From CBDDCA01 sp965218205 (lineage in GTDB: Bacteria > Spirochaetota > Spirochaetia > WTKD01 > G963693115), in the NCBI GenBank assembly GCA_965218205.1, contig OZ244590.1, positions 186,001 through 250,000 of the forward strand: 64,000 nt of DNA, in the 5' to 3' direction. Shown piece by piece: positions 54,721 to 62,790 of the stretch (position 1 is its first letter; each line of letters begins with the position of its first letter). The notes beneath the pieces are model-generated. The model was not told where the DNA came from and made no database searches. It worked only from the letters and a program-made list of their open reading frames with translations. The position numbers were made by a program, and so were the translations under genes.

Positions 54721-55941
54721 ATGGCAGAAAGTATGATAGTATCACCAAAAATAATGAAAAATGTTTGTATAAATGCACATCCAACAGGGTGTACAAAATT
54801 AGTGCAATCACAGATTGAGTATGTCAAAAAACACATACAAAGCATTCAAGATAAGAGCAGTAATGCTCCGAAAAATGTGCTGATTCTTGGAGGGTCTGCA
54901 GGATATGGCTTAGCCTCACGTATTGTTGCAGCATTTGGATATGGAGCAAAGACATTAAGTGTTGCCTTTGAAGCTCCTGCTAATCCTGCAAAAAAGCGAA
55001 CTGCTACTGTAGGATGGTATAACACGCATGCCTTTGAAGCGGAAGCAAAACAAGCAGGGCTCTGGTGTAAATCCATTTATGGTGACGCATTTAGTAACGA
55101 AATAAAACAGCAGTGTATTGATGTAATACAGCAAGAGATGGGAAAGATAGATCTTGTTATTTACAGCCTTGCTTCACCAAAGCGTATTGATCCTACTACA
55201 GGGGAAGTATATAATTCGGTATTAAAACCGATAGGAAACAATTTTGTAGGAAAGTCAATCAATATAGTTGATTCTTCTTTGTATGATATTGATGTTGCTC
55301 CTGCAAGTGAGGAGGAGATTGCTCACACAGTGAAAGTGATGGGAGGAGAAGATTGGAAGCTATGGACAGAGGCATTGATGGAAGCTGGGGTAGTGGCTGA
55401 AAATTCTTTCAATATTGCATTTTCATATATCGGGCCTGAACTGACAAAGGAGCTATACAGAAGCGGAACAATAGGCAAAGCAAAAGAAGACTTAGAAGCT
55501 ACAGCGCATGAGCTTGATACAGCAATGCAGTCAGCTGGGCTTGGTAGAGCGTATGTTTCGGTAAATAAGGCGTTAGTAACGCGAGCGAGTAGTGTTATTC
55601 CTGTCGTTCCCTTGTATCTTGCTATATTGTATAAGGTGATGAAAGAAGAAGGCATTCATGAAGGATGCATAGAACAAATGGGGAGACTCTTTAGTGAGAG
55701 AATATACGGGAGTGAGAACGCGACTAATGTAGGTATACGTACTGATGAACATCAGCGTATTCGTATGGATGATTGGGAAATGCGAGAAGATATTCAGAAG
55801 AAAGTAGCGGATATTTGGAATCAAATAGATGAAACTAACCTTGAAGAAAAAACAGACATACAGGGGTTTCGCAAGGAATTTTATACTATTCATGGTTTTA
55901 TGTGGGACTCTGTAGACTATTCAAAAGAAGTAGAAGTATAG
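54721..55941 (+). CDS. fabV: Trans-2-enoyl-CoA/ACP reductase (FabV/TER)
   Basis: 406 residues. NADH fold VLILGGSAGYGLASRIVAAFGYGA; active-site Y246-x8-K255 in LYRSGTIGKAKEDL. It reduces crotonyl-CoA or enoyl-ACP with NADH, closing fatty-acid elongation or fermentative butyryl-CoA formation. The Treponema denticola TER is the family reference. RBS AGGAG; -10-like TATAAT about 45 bp upstream. Confidence 0.96.
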   Translation: MAESMIVSPKIMKNVCINAHPTGCTKLVQSQIEYVKKHIQSIQDKSSNAPKNVLILGGSAGYGLASRIVAAFGYGAKTLSVAFEAPANPAKKRTATVGWYNTHAFEAEAKQAGLWCKSIYGDAFSNEIKQQCIDVIQQEMGKIDLVIYSLASPKRIDPTTGEVYNSVLKPIGNNFVGKSINIVDSSLYDIDVAPASEEEIAHTVKVMGGEDWKLWTEALMEAGVVAENSFNIAFSYIGPELTKELYRSGTIGKAKEDLEATAHELDTAMQSAGLGRAYVSVNKALVTRASSVIPVVPLYLAILYKVMKEEGIHEGCIEQMGRLFSERIYGSENATNVGIRTDEHQRIRMDDWEMREDIQKKVADIWNQIDETNLEEKTDIQGFRKEFYTIHGFMWDSVDYSKEVEV

Positions 55942-55957
55942 CTGTAGTTACATATAT

Positions 55958-56899
55958 ATGATTCTCGAAGCTATTGTAATGGGAACAAGTGGGTCTCTGC
56001 CTCTTCCTCGAAGGCATTTGTCGTCTGTATTGCTGAGACGTGGATCTGATGAGATATTGTTTGATTGTGGTGAGGGCTTGCAGTTGAGTTTACGTAAGGC
56101 TTCTGTAAGCTGGAAAAAAATCAATGTAGTATGTATTAGTCATTCTCATGCTGATCATGTTACGGGGTTGCCTGGTCTGTTGATGCTCTCCTCACAGGTA
56201 GGGCGTGATATTCCTCTTACTATTGTATGTCCTGCAGCAGTGAGAGAGTTTATTGAAGCTACAAGGCGTAGTCTTGGTATGTACATTAACTTTGATATAG
56301 AGTATGTTATATTAGAAGAACTAGATAATCAGTCTGTAGTATATCGTCATACAAAAAATGAATTTCATATCAAGACATTTCTCGGAAAACATACCCGTAA
56401 AGTATGGGGATTTTCTTTTATTGAACATGAGAGGCCAGGCCGATTTGATGTAGAAAAGGCAGTGCAGCTGAACATACCGCGAGGTCCCCACTGGGCAACA
56501 TTACAGCGAGGAGAAACAATTACCATTGATGAAAAAACATACTATCCTCATCAGGTATTAGGGGCTTCACGAAGCGGAAGAAAAGTTGTATATGTTACCG
56601 ATACACGTCCAACGCCCGATATTGTGCAAGAAATATCAGGCTCAGACTTGGTGTTTATTGAAGGAATGTTTAAGCAAGAACACTTAGAAGCAGCAAAAGA
56701 AAAATTACACTTAACAGGGGTGGAAGCCGCACAAATGGTGAAAGAAAGTGGGGGTGTTACCCAAGCTGCATTGTTGCATTTTAGCCCTCGTTATACATTA
56801 AATGATATTGGAGAAATTGAAAAAGAAGCAAAAAATATATTTGAGTCACTCGTATGTTGTAGAGAAAGGCAAGTGTTTACAATTCCATTGAAAGATTAG
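55958..56899 (+). CDS. rnz: Ribonuclease Z (tRNA 3'-endonuclease)
   Basis: 313 residues of the metallo-beta-lactamase fold. Metal site H62-S-H64-A-D66-H67 in ISHSHADHVTGLPG, and the C-terminal LLHFSPRYT histidine. It removes 3' trailers from tRNAs; this is needed because the tRNAs here lack encoded CCA. It starts 17 bp after fabV. Confidence 0.94.
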   Translation: MILEAIVMGTSGSLPLPRRHLSSVLLRRGSDEILFDCGEGLQLSLRKASVSWKKINVVCISHSHADHVTGLPGLLMLSSQVGRDIPLTIVCPAAVREFIEATRRSLGMYINFDIEYVILEELDNQSVVYRHTKNEFHIKTFLGKHTRKVWGFSFIEHERPGRFDVEKAVQLNIPRGPHWATLQRGETITIDEKTYYPHQVLGASRSGRKVVYVTDTRPTPDIVQEISGSDLVFIEGMFKQEHLEAAKEKLHLTGVEAAQMVKESGGVTQAALLHFSPRYTLNDIGEIEKEAKNIFESLVCCRERQVFTIPLKD

Positions 56900-57044
56900 T
56901 ATACTTATTAAGTAGACTAAGCAAGAAGAGGTATTTTGGGAGTTATCTACTGTTTTTAGTATTAGGAAAAATACAAAAGTAAAGGTAGATTCTGTTGTGT
57001 CAATAGTAAATGTGGAGAATATTTATACATAAGGAGAATATAAT
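56900..57044 (+). promoter_or_regulatory. Promoter/leader region of the CRISPR effector
   Basis: 145 bp between rnz and the effector. AT-rich -10 candidates (TATTTA/TTATAC near 57020) and a strong Shine-Dalgarno AAGGAGA at 57031-57037 before ATG 57045. No anti-repeat to the CRISPR repeat was found. Confidence 0.4.
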
Positions 57045-59393
57045 ATGGATAGAACAAAGGTTTGGTGTAACACAAAAGCTATTAAAGTTCGTATTTATCC
57101 TACTTTAGAACAAGAGCAGGAAATTGACAAAAGAATGTCATTGTCTATTGATGTGTATAATTTGCGTTTATACGAAAAAATGTTTGTAAAGAATAAATTT
57201 TTGCACTGTTTGAAACAAAAATTGCTAAGTAAAGGTATCCCAGAAGATTCTTTAGATGTTGAAATGTATGAGTCGGTAGATAAAAAAGACAAGAGAACAA
57301 AAAAGATAATAATAGATAAAAAGACTAATGAAAAAGTAAAAGTTAAAGAATTAAAATCTGAATATAAATTAGAGTTAGGTATGTGGTATAAGGATACTAA
57401 TCATTTTAATGGAAAATCACTTAATCCTGATGGTAAAGCTAGAATTCCAGAGGAAGATAGAAAGGAGCTTATTGCTAAAAAATTACAGGATAACACAGCA
57501 ATACAAGGAAAAGTAATGACTTTCGCTGACTTTAATAGTATACCTAGTGATTTTATTTGTTGGTTTTATACTGAATTAAAAAAGATTGCTCAGAATTATG
57601 AAAAATGTATAAAAAATGGAAATATAAAGAATGATTATATAGATAAAATACGAAATGACAGTAGAAAGGTAAAGGAGGAATCTTGGAAATTAGTCTATAA
57701 AAAAGAATACCAATTATTGAGTGAGTGGGTTTCTCTTTATAGGGATAAGTTCAAAAATGAAAGTAGTAGTGATAAGTCTATAAAAGATATAAGTGACTCT
57801 AGTTCCATAAAATTTGCTACTGATTCGGTTAATCGGGCATTTAAGAATATGGGACACGGATCTGGGTATCCTAAAGTAAAGATAAAAAGTAAATGTAAGC
57901 ATAGCATTTCTTTTAATGATTCTGCTAATTTTTTTAAGTCTCATCCCTTTTGTGCTAATTCTAAAAGGAAAGGAAAAGCAAGTGTTTTTGGTCGATCTAT
58001 TTATATGAAGCTCCCTAAATTTGATAATCTTATTAGAGTAAAGGATAGTAGAAGCATTTTATCTTTGTTGTTAAATAGAGGTACTGAAGATAGAAATAAA
58101 AATTTTGATGGTTCTGGTATAGCTATTAACACTATTACTATTTCTCGTGAAAATAATTTGTTTTATTTGGGAAAAAGAAGCAGTAAAGATACACTTTTGT
58201 CTAATATGGATAGAGTGTATAAAAAAGTATTTTATGATACTAAAGAAGGAAAAAAGAGTAAAATTAAAAATAGCTCTCGTAGATATTCTTATTGGGCAAG
58301 TATTAGTTATAATTCTGCTGCTCCTTTAGTTGCTGGTAACAATCATTTAGAGATTAAGGAAAAAGAGTTTTCTTCACCTTCGGTGTATGGAGACTCTTTT
58401 ATAGGTATTGATTTGGGGCTTATTAAACAGTTTATGTTTAGTACTAATCATAAGTTAAATGTAGGGATAGAGAAATATGATGGAGATTTACTTTCCATGC
58501 CTATTGACATAAAGTATGGATTATTATACTTAAATAAATTACTTGATGAGATTGTTTCTAGATATGATACAAAAATTAAACAATTAGGGAAAGCTATTAC
58601 AAGAAAATGGAATTTATTAAAATCTTCTGAGTTGCATCAAGAAAAAAAAGAAAATAATCATGAGAATAGAAGTAAAGTGGGAGTTAATAAATCTAACGCT
58701 ATTGTATTATTGGATAAAGAACGGGCTAAAGTATACAAAGAAAAAACAGAGTGGTTGCGTAGGTTTCACTTTAAGGTAGCAAGTGGACTTTGTAAATATT
58801 TTACCTATATTTTTGTTGAGGATTTATCTGTAAGTAGTATGAGACAAGCAAAGGGAGATACAGGCAAAAAAGTAGCTCGTAAAGGATTTCAAGATTATAG
58901 TATTGCTTCTTTTGTAAGTATTTTGAAGCAGAAAGCTTCAGAGTATTGTAGTAAAAAGACTATTTTAGATGATCCTAGTAATTATCAGTGTATAAAATAT
59001 TCTAAAAATACTTATGATTACTTTACATATGTTTACTTATGCGATCCAGCATATACAAGCAAAAATTGTTTTTTTTGTAAAAGTGAATTACATTTTGAGA
59101 AAGTGGAATATTTTGATGAAATTACAGGTAAGAAAAAAGAAAGAATAAACGATAGAAAAGTTATTTGTAGTAATACTGTTTGTTGTATGCATACTGAAAT
59201 TATGGATAGAGATATAAATGCTTCCTATAATATTTTGAAAAAAGGTTGGGAACAAAGTGAAATCTTAAATAAAGACAATGTTTCTGATATTGATTTGTCT
59301 TTTTCTGGAGGAGTGTTATCAAAAGAAAATATAAAGGAGTCTTTGTTGTATAAGAGAGATTATTATGATTATCTGAAAATGCGTGATATATAA
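57045..59393 (+). CDS. Compact Cas12-like (type V) CRISPR effector, subtype not recognised
   Basis: 782 residues, K/S/N-rich. The start KAIKVRIYPTLEQEQEID resembles the TnpB/OrfB N-terminal domain, followed by a long ~400-residue part with inserted segments (for example 80-140, 235-255 and 300-350). The RuvC triad is intact: D456 in SFIGIDLGLIK, E592 in YIFVEDLSVSSM, D723 in MDRDINASYNIL. Between RuvC II and III lies a zinc ribbon with C675, C678 (TSKNCFFC), C708 and C713 or C714. It resembles TnpB in order but is roughly twice as long. A CRISPR array begins 188 bp after the stop, with a promoter and RNA candidate between. No Cas1/2/4 or tnpA nearby. Family logic predicts an RNA-guided nuclease; whether it cuts DNA or RNA, and its PAM, cannot be told. 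Confidence 0.85.
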   Translation: MDRTKVWCNTKAIKVRIYPTLEQEQEIDKRMSLSIDVYNLRLYEKMFVKNKFLHCLKQKLLSKGIPEDSLDVEMYESVDKKDKRTKKIIIDKKTNEKVKVKELKSEYKLELGMWYKDTNHFNGKSLNPDGKARIPEEDRKELIAKKLQDNTAIQGKVMTFADFNSIPSDFICWFYTELKKIAQNYEKCIKNGNIKNDYIDKIRNDSRKVKEESWKLVYKKEYQLLSEWVSLYRDKFKNESSSDKSIKDISDSSSIKFATDSVNRAFKNMGHGSGYPKVKIKSKCKHSISFNDSANFFKSHPFCANSKRKGKASVFGRSIYMKLPKFDNLIRVKDSRSILSLLLNRGTEDRNKNFDGSGIAINTITISRENNLFYLGKRSSKDTLLSNMDRVYKKVFYDTKEGKKSKIKNSSRRYSYWASISYNSAAPLVAGNNHLEIKEKEFSSPSVYGDSFIGIDLGLIKQFMFSTNHKLNVGIEKYDGDLLSMPIDIKYGLLYLNKLLDEIVSRYDTKIKQLGKAITRKWNLLKSSELHQEKKENNHENRSKVGVNKSNAIVLLDKERAKVYKEKTEWLRRFHFKVASGLCKYFTYIFVEDLSVSSMRQAKGDTGKKVARKGFQDYSIASFVSILKQKASEYCSKKTILDDPSNYQCIKYSKNTYDYFTYVYLCDPAYTSKNCFFCKSELHFEKVEYFDEITGKKKERINDRKVICSNTVCCMHTEIMDRDINASYNILKKGWEQSEILNKDNVSDIDLSFSGGVLSKENIKESLLYKRDYYDYLKMRDI

Positions 59394-59394
59394 T

Positions 59395-59423
59395 TTGACA
59401 AAATATTGGTATTTTGATAATAT
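59395..59423 (+). promoter_or_regulatory. Near-consensus sigma-70 promoter right after the effector stop
   Basis: TTGACA at 59395-59400, a 17-nt spacer, and TAATAT at 59418-59423. Transcription should start near 59430. It begins one base after the effector's stop codon, so it serves the RNA or array downstream, not the effector. Confidence 0.75.
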
Positions 59424-59429
59424 ATTTAT

Positions 59430-59529
59430 AGGGCGGTGTAGCGTCCTGAGGTGTATATGAGATGCTATATGAAGCATAGAAGAATATGTTTTTAATGTAT
59501 TGAATTTTGCCGAGATGGTCATTTTTTTT
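59430..59529 (+). ncRNA. Candidate guide-accessory RNA (tracrRNA/scoutRNA-like)
   Basis: Downstream of the strong promoter lies a more GC-rich stretch in an AT-rich setting. It can fold into GGGCG/CGTCC (59431-59435 with 59442-59446) and ATGCT/AGCAT (59462-59466 with 59473-59477). It ends with a small stem TG-CC/GG-CA (59508-59521) followed by eight T, a weak intrinsic terminator. Complementarity to the repeat is only short: TGTAG 59437-59441 with repeat CTACA, and GGTCA 59517-59521 with repeat TGACC. No long anti-repeat. No reading frame of note. Identity as a Cas12 cofactor is inference from position, promoter and structure. Confidence 0.5.
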
Positions 59530-59530
59530 A

Positions 59531-59560
59531 TTGACACTTTTAGAGTTAATTTTTTAGTGT
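59531..59560 (+). promoter_or_regulatory. Candidate promoter of the CRISPR array
   Basis: TTGACA at 59531-59536 and a weaker TAGTGT at 59555-59560 (18-nt spacer) put the start about 10-15 nt before the first repeat. It lies directly after the T run that would end the upstream RNA. Confidence 0.5.
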
Positions 59561-59580
59561 GTAAGTATTTGCATACTGAG

Positions 59581-60078
59581 TTTGTAGGGAGTGTTATTTT
59601 TGACCCTAACTACAAGCAAGTTCCTTACTTCTTTGTAATAGTTTTTTTTGTAGGGAGTGTTATTTTTGACCCTAACTACAAGATTTCATTATAAATTAAC
59701 ATTACATTTTGATTTGTAGGGAGTGTTATTTTTGACCCTAACTACAAGTCAGCTACTAAATAATTCAAAGTGTCAGGTTTTGTAGGGAGTGTTATTTTTG
59801 ACCCTAACTACAAGATTTGATGTATAAACTTTTTTATTATCATATTTGTAGGGAGTGTTATTTTTGACCCTAACTACAAGATTTAGTATGGTACTCAGCA
59901 TAGAATGATATTTGTAGGGAGTGTTATTTTTGACCCTAACTACAAGATATAAGTAACGTTGGTACTTGTAATAATATTTGTAGGGAGTGTTATTTTTGAC
60001 CCTAACTACAAGAAGTGTAGACAGCTGATGATTTCAGCGTAATTTGTAGGGAGTGTTATTTTTGACCCTAACTACAAG
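59581..60078 (+). CRISPR. CRISPR array: 8 repeats of 36 nt, 7 spacers of 30 nt
   Basis: Repeats start at 59581, 59647, 59713, 59779, 59845, 59911, 59977 and 60043, a strict 66-nt period. All eight are identical, from TTTGTAGGGAGTGTT to CCCTAACTACAAG. Each of the seven spacers is exactly 30 nt and all differ. The repeat can fold two ways: TTGTAG (2-7) with CTACAA (30-35), or TAGGG (5-9) with CCCTA (24-28). The leader side is probably the effector side. No degenerate terminal repeat is present, so the array is young or actively maintained. Spacers 2, 4 and 5 start with ATTT. Confidence 0.97.
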
Positions 60079-60133
60079 TGGTGGTTTTTGATGAATAAAT
60101 GAAGGAGACATATTTTATTAAGGAAGGTATTTT

Positions 60134-60577
60134 ATGAAAAAATATATGTTTATGACTATAATATTAGTATTATTTAGTCAATTATTTATTAGTTGCGTAT
60201 CATTTGGTGCAGAGACAAACGAAGAAGATGTTTTTTATTTCAAAGAAAAAACTAAAAATCAATTATTTGTGGCAACACAAGAATTTTTAGCTACTTCTAT
60301 AAGAGATTCTAAATCAAGTATTGAATATTATGATAAAGAAGAAGGTGTTATATTTGGTCAACTTATTATTAGAGAAGCATGTAATAATTATGGAACACAA
60401 TGTTCTGTAAATTTAGATTATCATTATAGAATATATATTACTGATAATCTAATAAAAGTATCAATAAGTGGTAAACCTTATGATGCATCTGGTATGACTT
60501 GGAATGAAAATGATAAATATTCCCCAAAAGAATATTTATTAGATATGAAAAAATATTTAAATGATAGATTGAAATAA
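60134..60577 (+). CDS. Small lipoprotein, DUF4468-like
   Basis: 147 residues. Signal peptide with lipobox LFISC. The mature part has a TBP-like pattern (LFVATQEFLATSIRDSKSSIEYYDKEEGVIFGQ, then YHYRIYITDNLIKVSISGK) as in DUF4468 proteins of Bacteroidetes and spirochaetes. RBS AAGGAAGG. It begins 56 bp after the CRISPR array and is probably unrelated to it. Confidence 0.7.
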   Translation: MKKYMFMTIILVLFSQLFISCVSFGAETNEEDVFYFKEKTKNQLFVATQEFLATSIRDSKSSIEYYDKEEGVIFGQLIIREACNNYGTQCSVNLDYHYRIYITDNLIKVSISGKPYDASGMTWNENDKYSPKEYLLDMKKYLNDRLK

Positions 60578-60605
60578 ATAAAATGCTGTTATGTTTTATT
60601 TTTGT
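60576..60605 (+). terminator. Weak terminator-like hairpin
   Basis: AAATAAAA (60576-60583) pairs with TTTTATTT (60594-60601) and is followed by more T. It lies at the end of the lipoprotein gene. Confidence 0.4.
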
Positions 60606-60690
60606 CTAGTTTTTTATTTAGTACAATAATGAAGTATATAGCTCCCAAAGAATACACAATATACAATATACAATATACAATGTGGGGAAT

Positions 60691-60923
60691 ATGGGGGTTA
60701 ATTTAGCTTTATCTCTTATAGTTAGTGCTATTACTTTGTCTGCTGCTTCACAGAGATAGCTACCTTAGACGATAAAAAAAGTATTTCCAGACAATCTATA
60801 GAGGTAGGTAGTGCAATTTCTAACTATCTCTTCCAACTTATTCATATTAAATTACCTATTATATGTAAAGTATTATCAAAAAAAGATAATTGCTATACTA
60901 ACATAGTAAGGAATACAGAATAA
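60691..60923 (+). pseudogene. Remnant of a small secreted protein gene
   Basis: ATG 60691 opens a signal-peptide-like sequence (GVNLALSLIVSAITLSAASQ) that stops after 22 codons. In the next frame the text continues EIATLDDKKSISRQSIEVGS up to TAA 60921-60923. One indel near 60756 would join them into ~77 residues. Not recognised; the rest of the 60606-61128 gap is AT-rich with a short ATACAAT tandem near 60657-60680 and nothing else seen. Confidence 0.35.
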
Positions 60924-61128
60924 GAGCGGAAAAAATATATTAAATTATGAAATATATTTAGGTATATGATACATAAGTTATATATCTGTAAAAATTAGGT
61001 ATAACCCCCAAAATATTCCCCGTAACTCTTGCATAGTGTTTAGTATATTTGTATACTGGAGTAAAGTTTAAATAAATAGTTGGTCATTATATAATATTAA
61101 CTCTATTGACTAGGAGGATTTCTATCAT

Positions 61129-62070
61129 ATGATTGAATTAAAAAATGTAACAAAAAGGTACGATACATTTACAGCAGTAAGAGATGTAAGTTTTTTTGTG
61201 CCTGAAGGAGAAATAGTAGGTCTCCTTGGTCCTAATGGGGCAGGAAAAACTACTATTATGAAAATGATAACAGGCTATCATAATCCACATAGTGGGACAG
61301 TAAAGATAGCAGGGAAAAGCGTGGTGGAAGACACTGTTTTCACAAAATCGCAAGTCGGATATTTGCCCGAAACTACTCCACTGTACGAAGATCTTCTTGT
61401 GTATGAGTACTTACAGTTTATTGGAAGAGCAAGAGGTATTAGTTCGGTAGACTTAGGTGCTGCAATAGATAAGGGAATACAGCGTTGTGGTATTAGTGAT
61501 TTTGTGTACAAACCTATTTCCAGTCTTTCAAAAGGAATGAGGCAAAGGGTAGGGCTTGCACAAGCTATTATCCATGATCCTGCAGTAGTTATTTTAGATG
61601 AACCTACATCAGGACTAGACCCAAATCAGATTAAAGAAATACGGAAAGTCATTCAAGAATTAGGAGAAACAAAAACAGTTATTCTCTCTACTCACATACT
61701 ACAAGAGGTTGAAGTGTTATGTAAGCGTGTGCTTATTGTAAATGAAGGAAAAATTGTAGCAGAAGGAACAAGTGAAGAAATATCGCATCAGCTAAAAGGA
61801 GAAGATATATTTTCCTTAGAGTTGGTAGGCAATGTTCCTAAAGAGACAGTGCTTTCTCTAGGAAATGTTGAGGGAGTGCATACAGTAGACATTGTTGAAG
61901 AGAAGGATGATTCCACGAAGGTTATTATCACTGGTTTATCTACGCATATGAAAGGTGAGATATTTTTTGATTGGGCAAGTAAAGAGCGTATCCGATTGCG
62001 AGAATTAAGTCAAAAAAGCACCAGCCTTGAATCCATTTTTGAAAAAATTACTAAACAATCAGGAGAGTAG
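61129..62070 (+). CDS. ABC transporter ATPase, GldA-like
   Basis: 313 residues. Walker A GPNGAGKT near 34-41, signature LSKGMRQRVGLAQA, Walker B VVILDEPTSGLDP, switch His in LSTHILQEVE. The C-terminal ~90 residues are a regulatory domain typical of GldA-type ATPases. RBS AGGAGG. It is the first gene of an operon with an ABC-2 permease and a GldG-like protein. Confidence 0.92.
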   Translation: MIELKNVTKRYDTFTAVRDVSFFVPEGEIVGLLGPNGAGKTTIMKMITGYHNPHSGTVKIAGKSVVEDTVFTKSQVGYLPETTPLYEDLLVYEYLQFIGRARGISSVDLGAAIDKGIQRCGISDFVYKPISSLSKGMRQRVGLAQAIIHDPAVVILDEPTSGLDPNQIKEIRKVIQELGETKTVILSTHILQEVEVLCKRVLIVNEGKIVAEGTSEEISHQLKGEDIFSLELVGNVPKETVLSLGNVEGVHTVDIVEEKDDSTKVIITGLSTHMKGEIFFDWASKERIRLRELSQKSTSLESIFEKITKQSGE

Positions 62071-62071
62071 C

Positions 62072-62788
62072 ATGACATTTATATTAGTAAAAAAAGAGTT
62101 AAAACAATATTTTAGCTCTCCCATTGCGTATATTCTTATTTTCTTTTTTACATTGATTGTCTCTTTATGGACATTTCAATTTCAAGCGTTTTTTGTGCAA
62201 AATAGGGCAGATTTTCGCACTATTTTTAGTATTATTCCTATATTTTTTATTATAGTAGTACCAGCGGTAACAATGCGTACATGGTCAGAAGAGAAAAAAA
62301 CAGGTTCAGATGAGCTATTACTTACCCTTCCTTTTACTGAATGGCAGTTAGTGTTTGGAAAGTTTTTAGGGGCATTGAGCTTGTTTCTTGTGATGATTGT
62401 AATAAATACTATTCTTACGCTATCGTTGTTGCCGTTTGGTGATTTTGAGCTAGGCGTACTCTTTGCAAACTATCTGGGTATTATACTGCTTACTACTACC
62501 GAAGTGAGTCTTGGGTGTTTTCTCTCATCGCTTTCGAAAAATCAAATATCTAATTTCCTTTTAACTGCACTTGTGCTTTTTTTGCTTACCCTTATAGCGT
62601 ATCTTCCAAATTTGCCTGCCTTGCCACGTTTTTTAGCACAGCTTATAGACTATATTGCTTTGCCCACACATCTTGACAGTTTTGTAAAAGGGCTTATTGA
62701 TACGAGAGATGTTATATATTATCTTGCAGTATCGGCTCTATTCTTATTTTTAAATAGACAAGTACTTATTAACAGAAAATGGAGGTAG
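62072..62788 (+). CDS. ABC-2 permease, GldF-like
   Basis: 238 residues from ATG 62072; upstream in-frame codons overlap the ATPase gene. Six membrane helices. The start TFILVKKELKQYFSSPIAYI is the GldF/ABC2_membrane signature, followed by PAVTMRTWSEEKKTGSDELL. In spirochaetes this system is not linked to gliding; its substrate is unknown. Confidence 0.92.
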   Translation: MTFILVKKELKQYFSSPIAYILIFFFTLIVSLWTFQFQAFFVQNRADFRTIFSIIPIFFIIVVPAVTMRTWSEEKKTGSDELLLTLPFTEWQLVFGKFLGALSLFLVMIVINTILTLSLLPFGDFELGVLFANYLGIILLTTTEVSLGCFLSSLSKNQISNFLLTALVLFLLTLIAYLPNLPALPRFLAQLIDYIALPTHLDSFVKGLIDTRDVIYYLAVSALFLFLNRQVLINRKWR

Positions 62789-62790
62789 AC

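Noticed and set aside
57045..59393. The effector as an ordinary IS605/IS607 TnpB
   Set aside because: No tnpA, no transposon ends, length almost double that of TnpB, and a perfect CRISPR array directly downstream. A TnpB ancestor is still likely.
59500..59694. Plus-strand frame covering the first two repeats
   Set aside because: It is made from the CRISPR repeats themselves (the peptide GSVIFDPNYK recurs) and has no RBS.
60606..61128. Possible second array or origin in the AT-rich gap with ATACAAT repeats
   Set aside because: Only three short imperfect units, no spacers of regular size, and no DnaA-box cluster.
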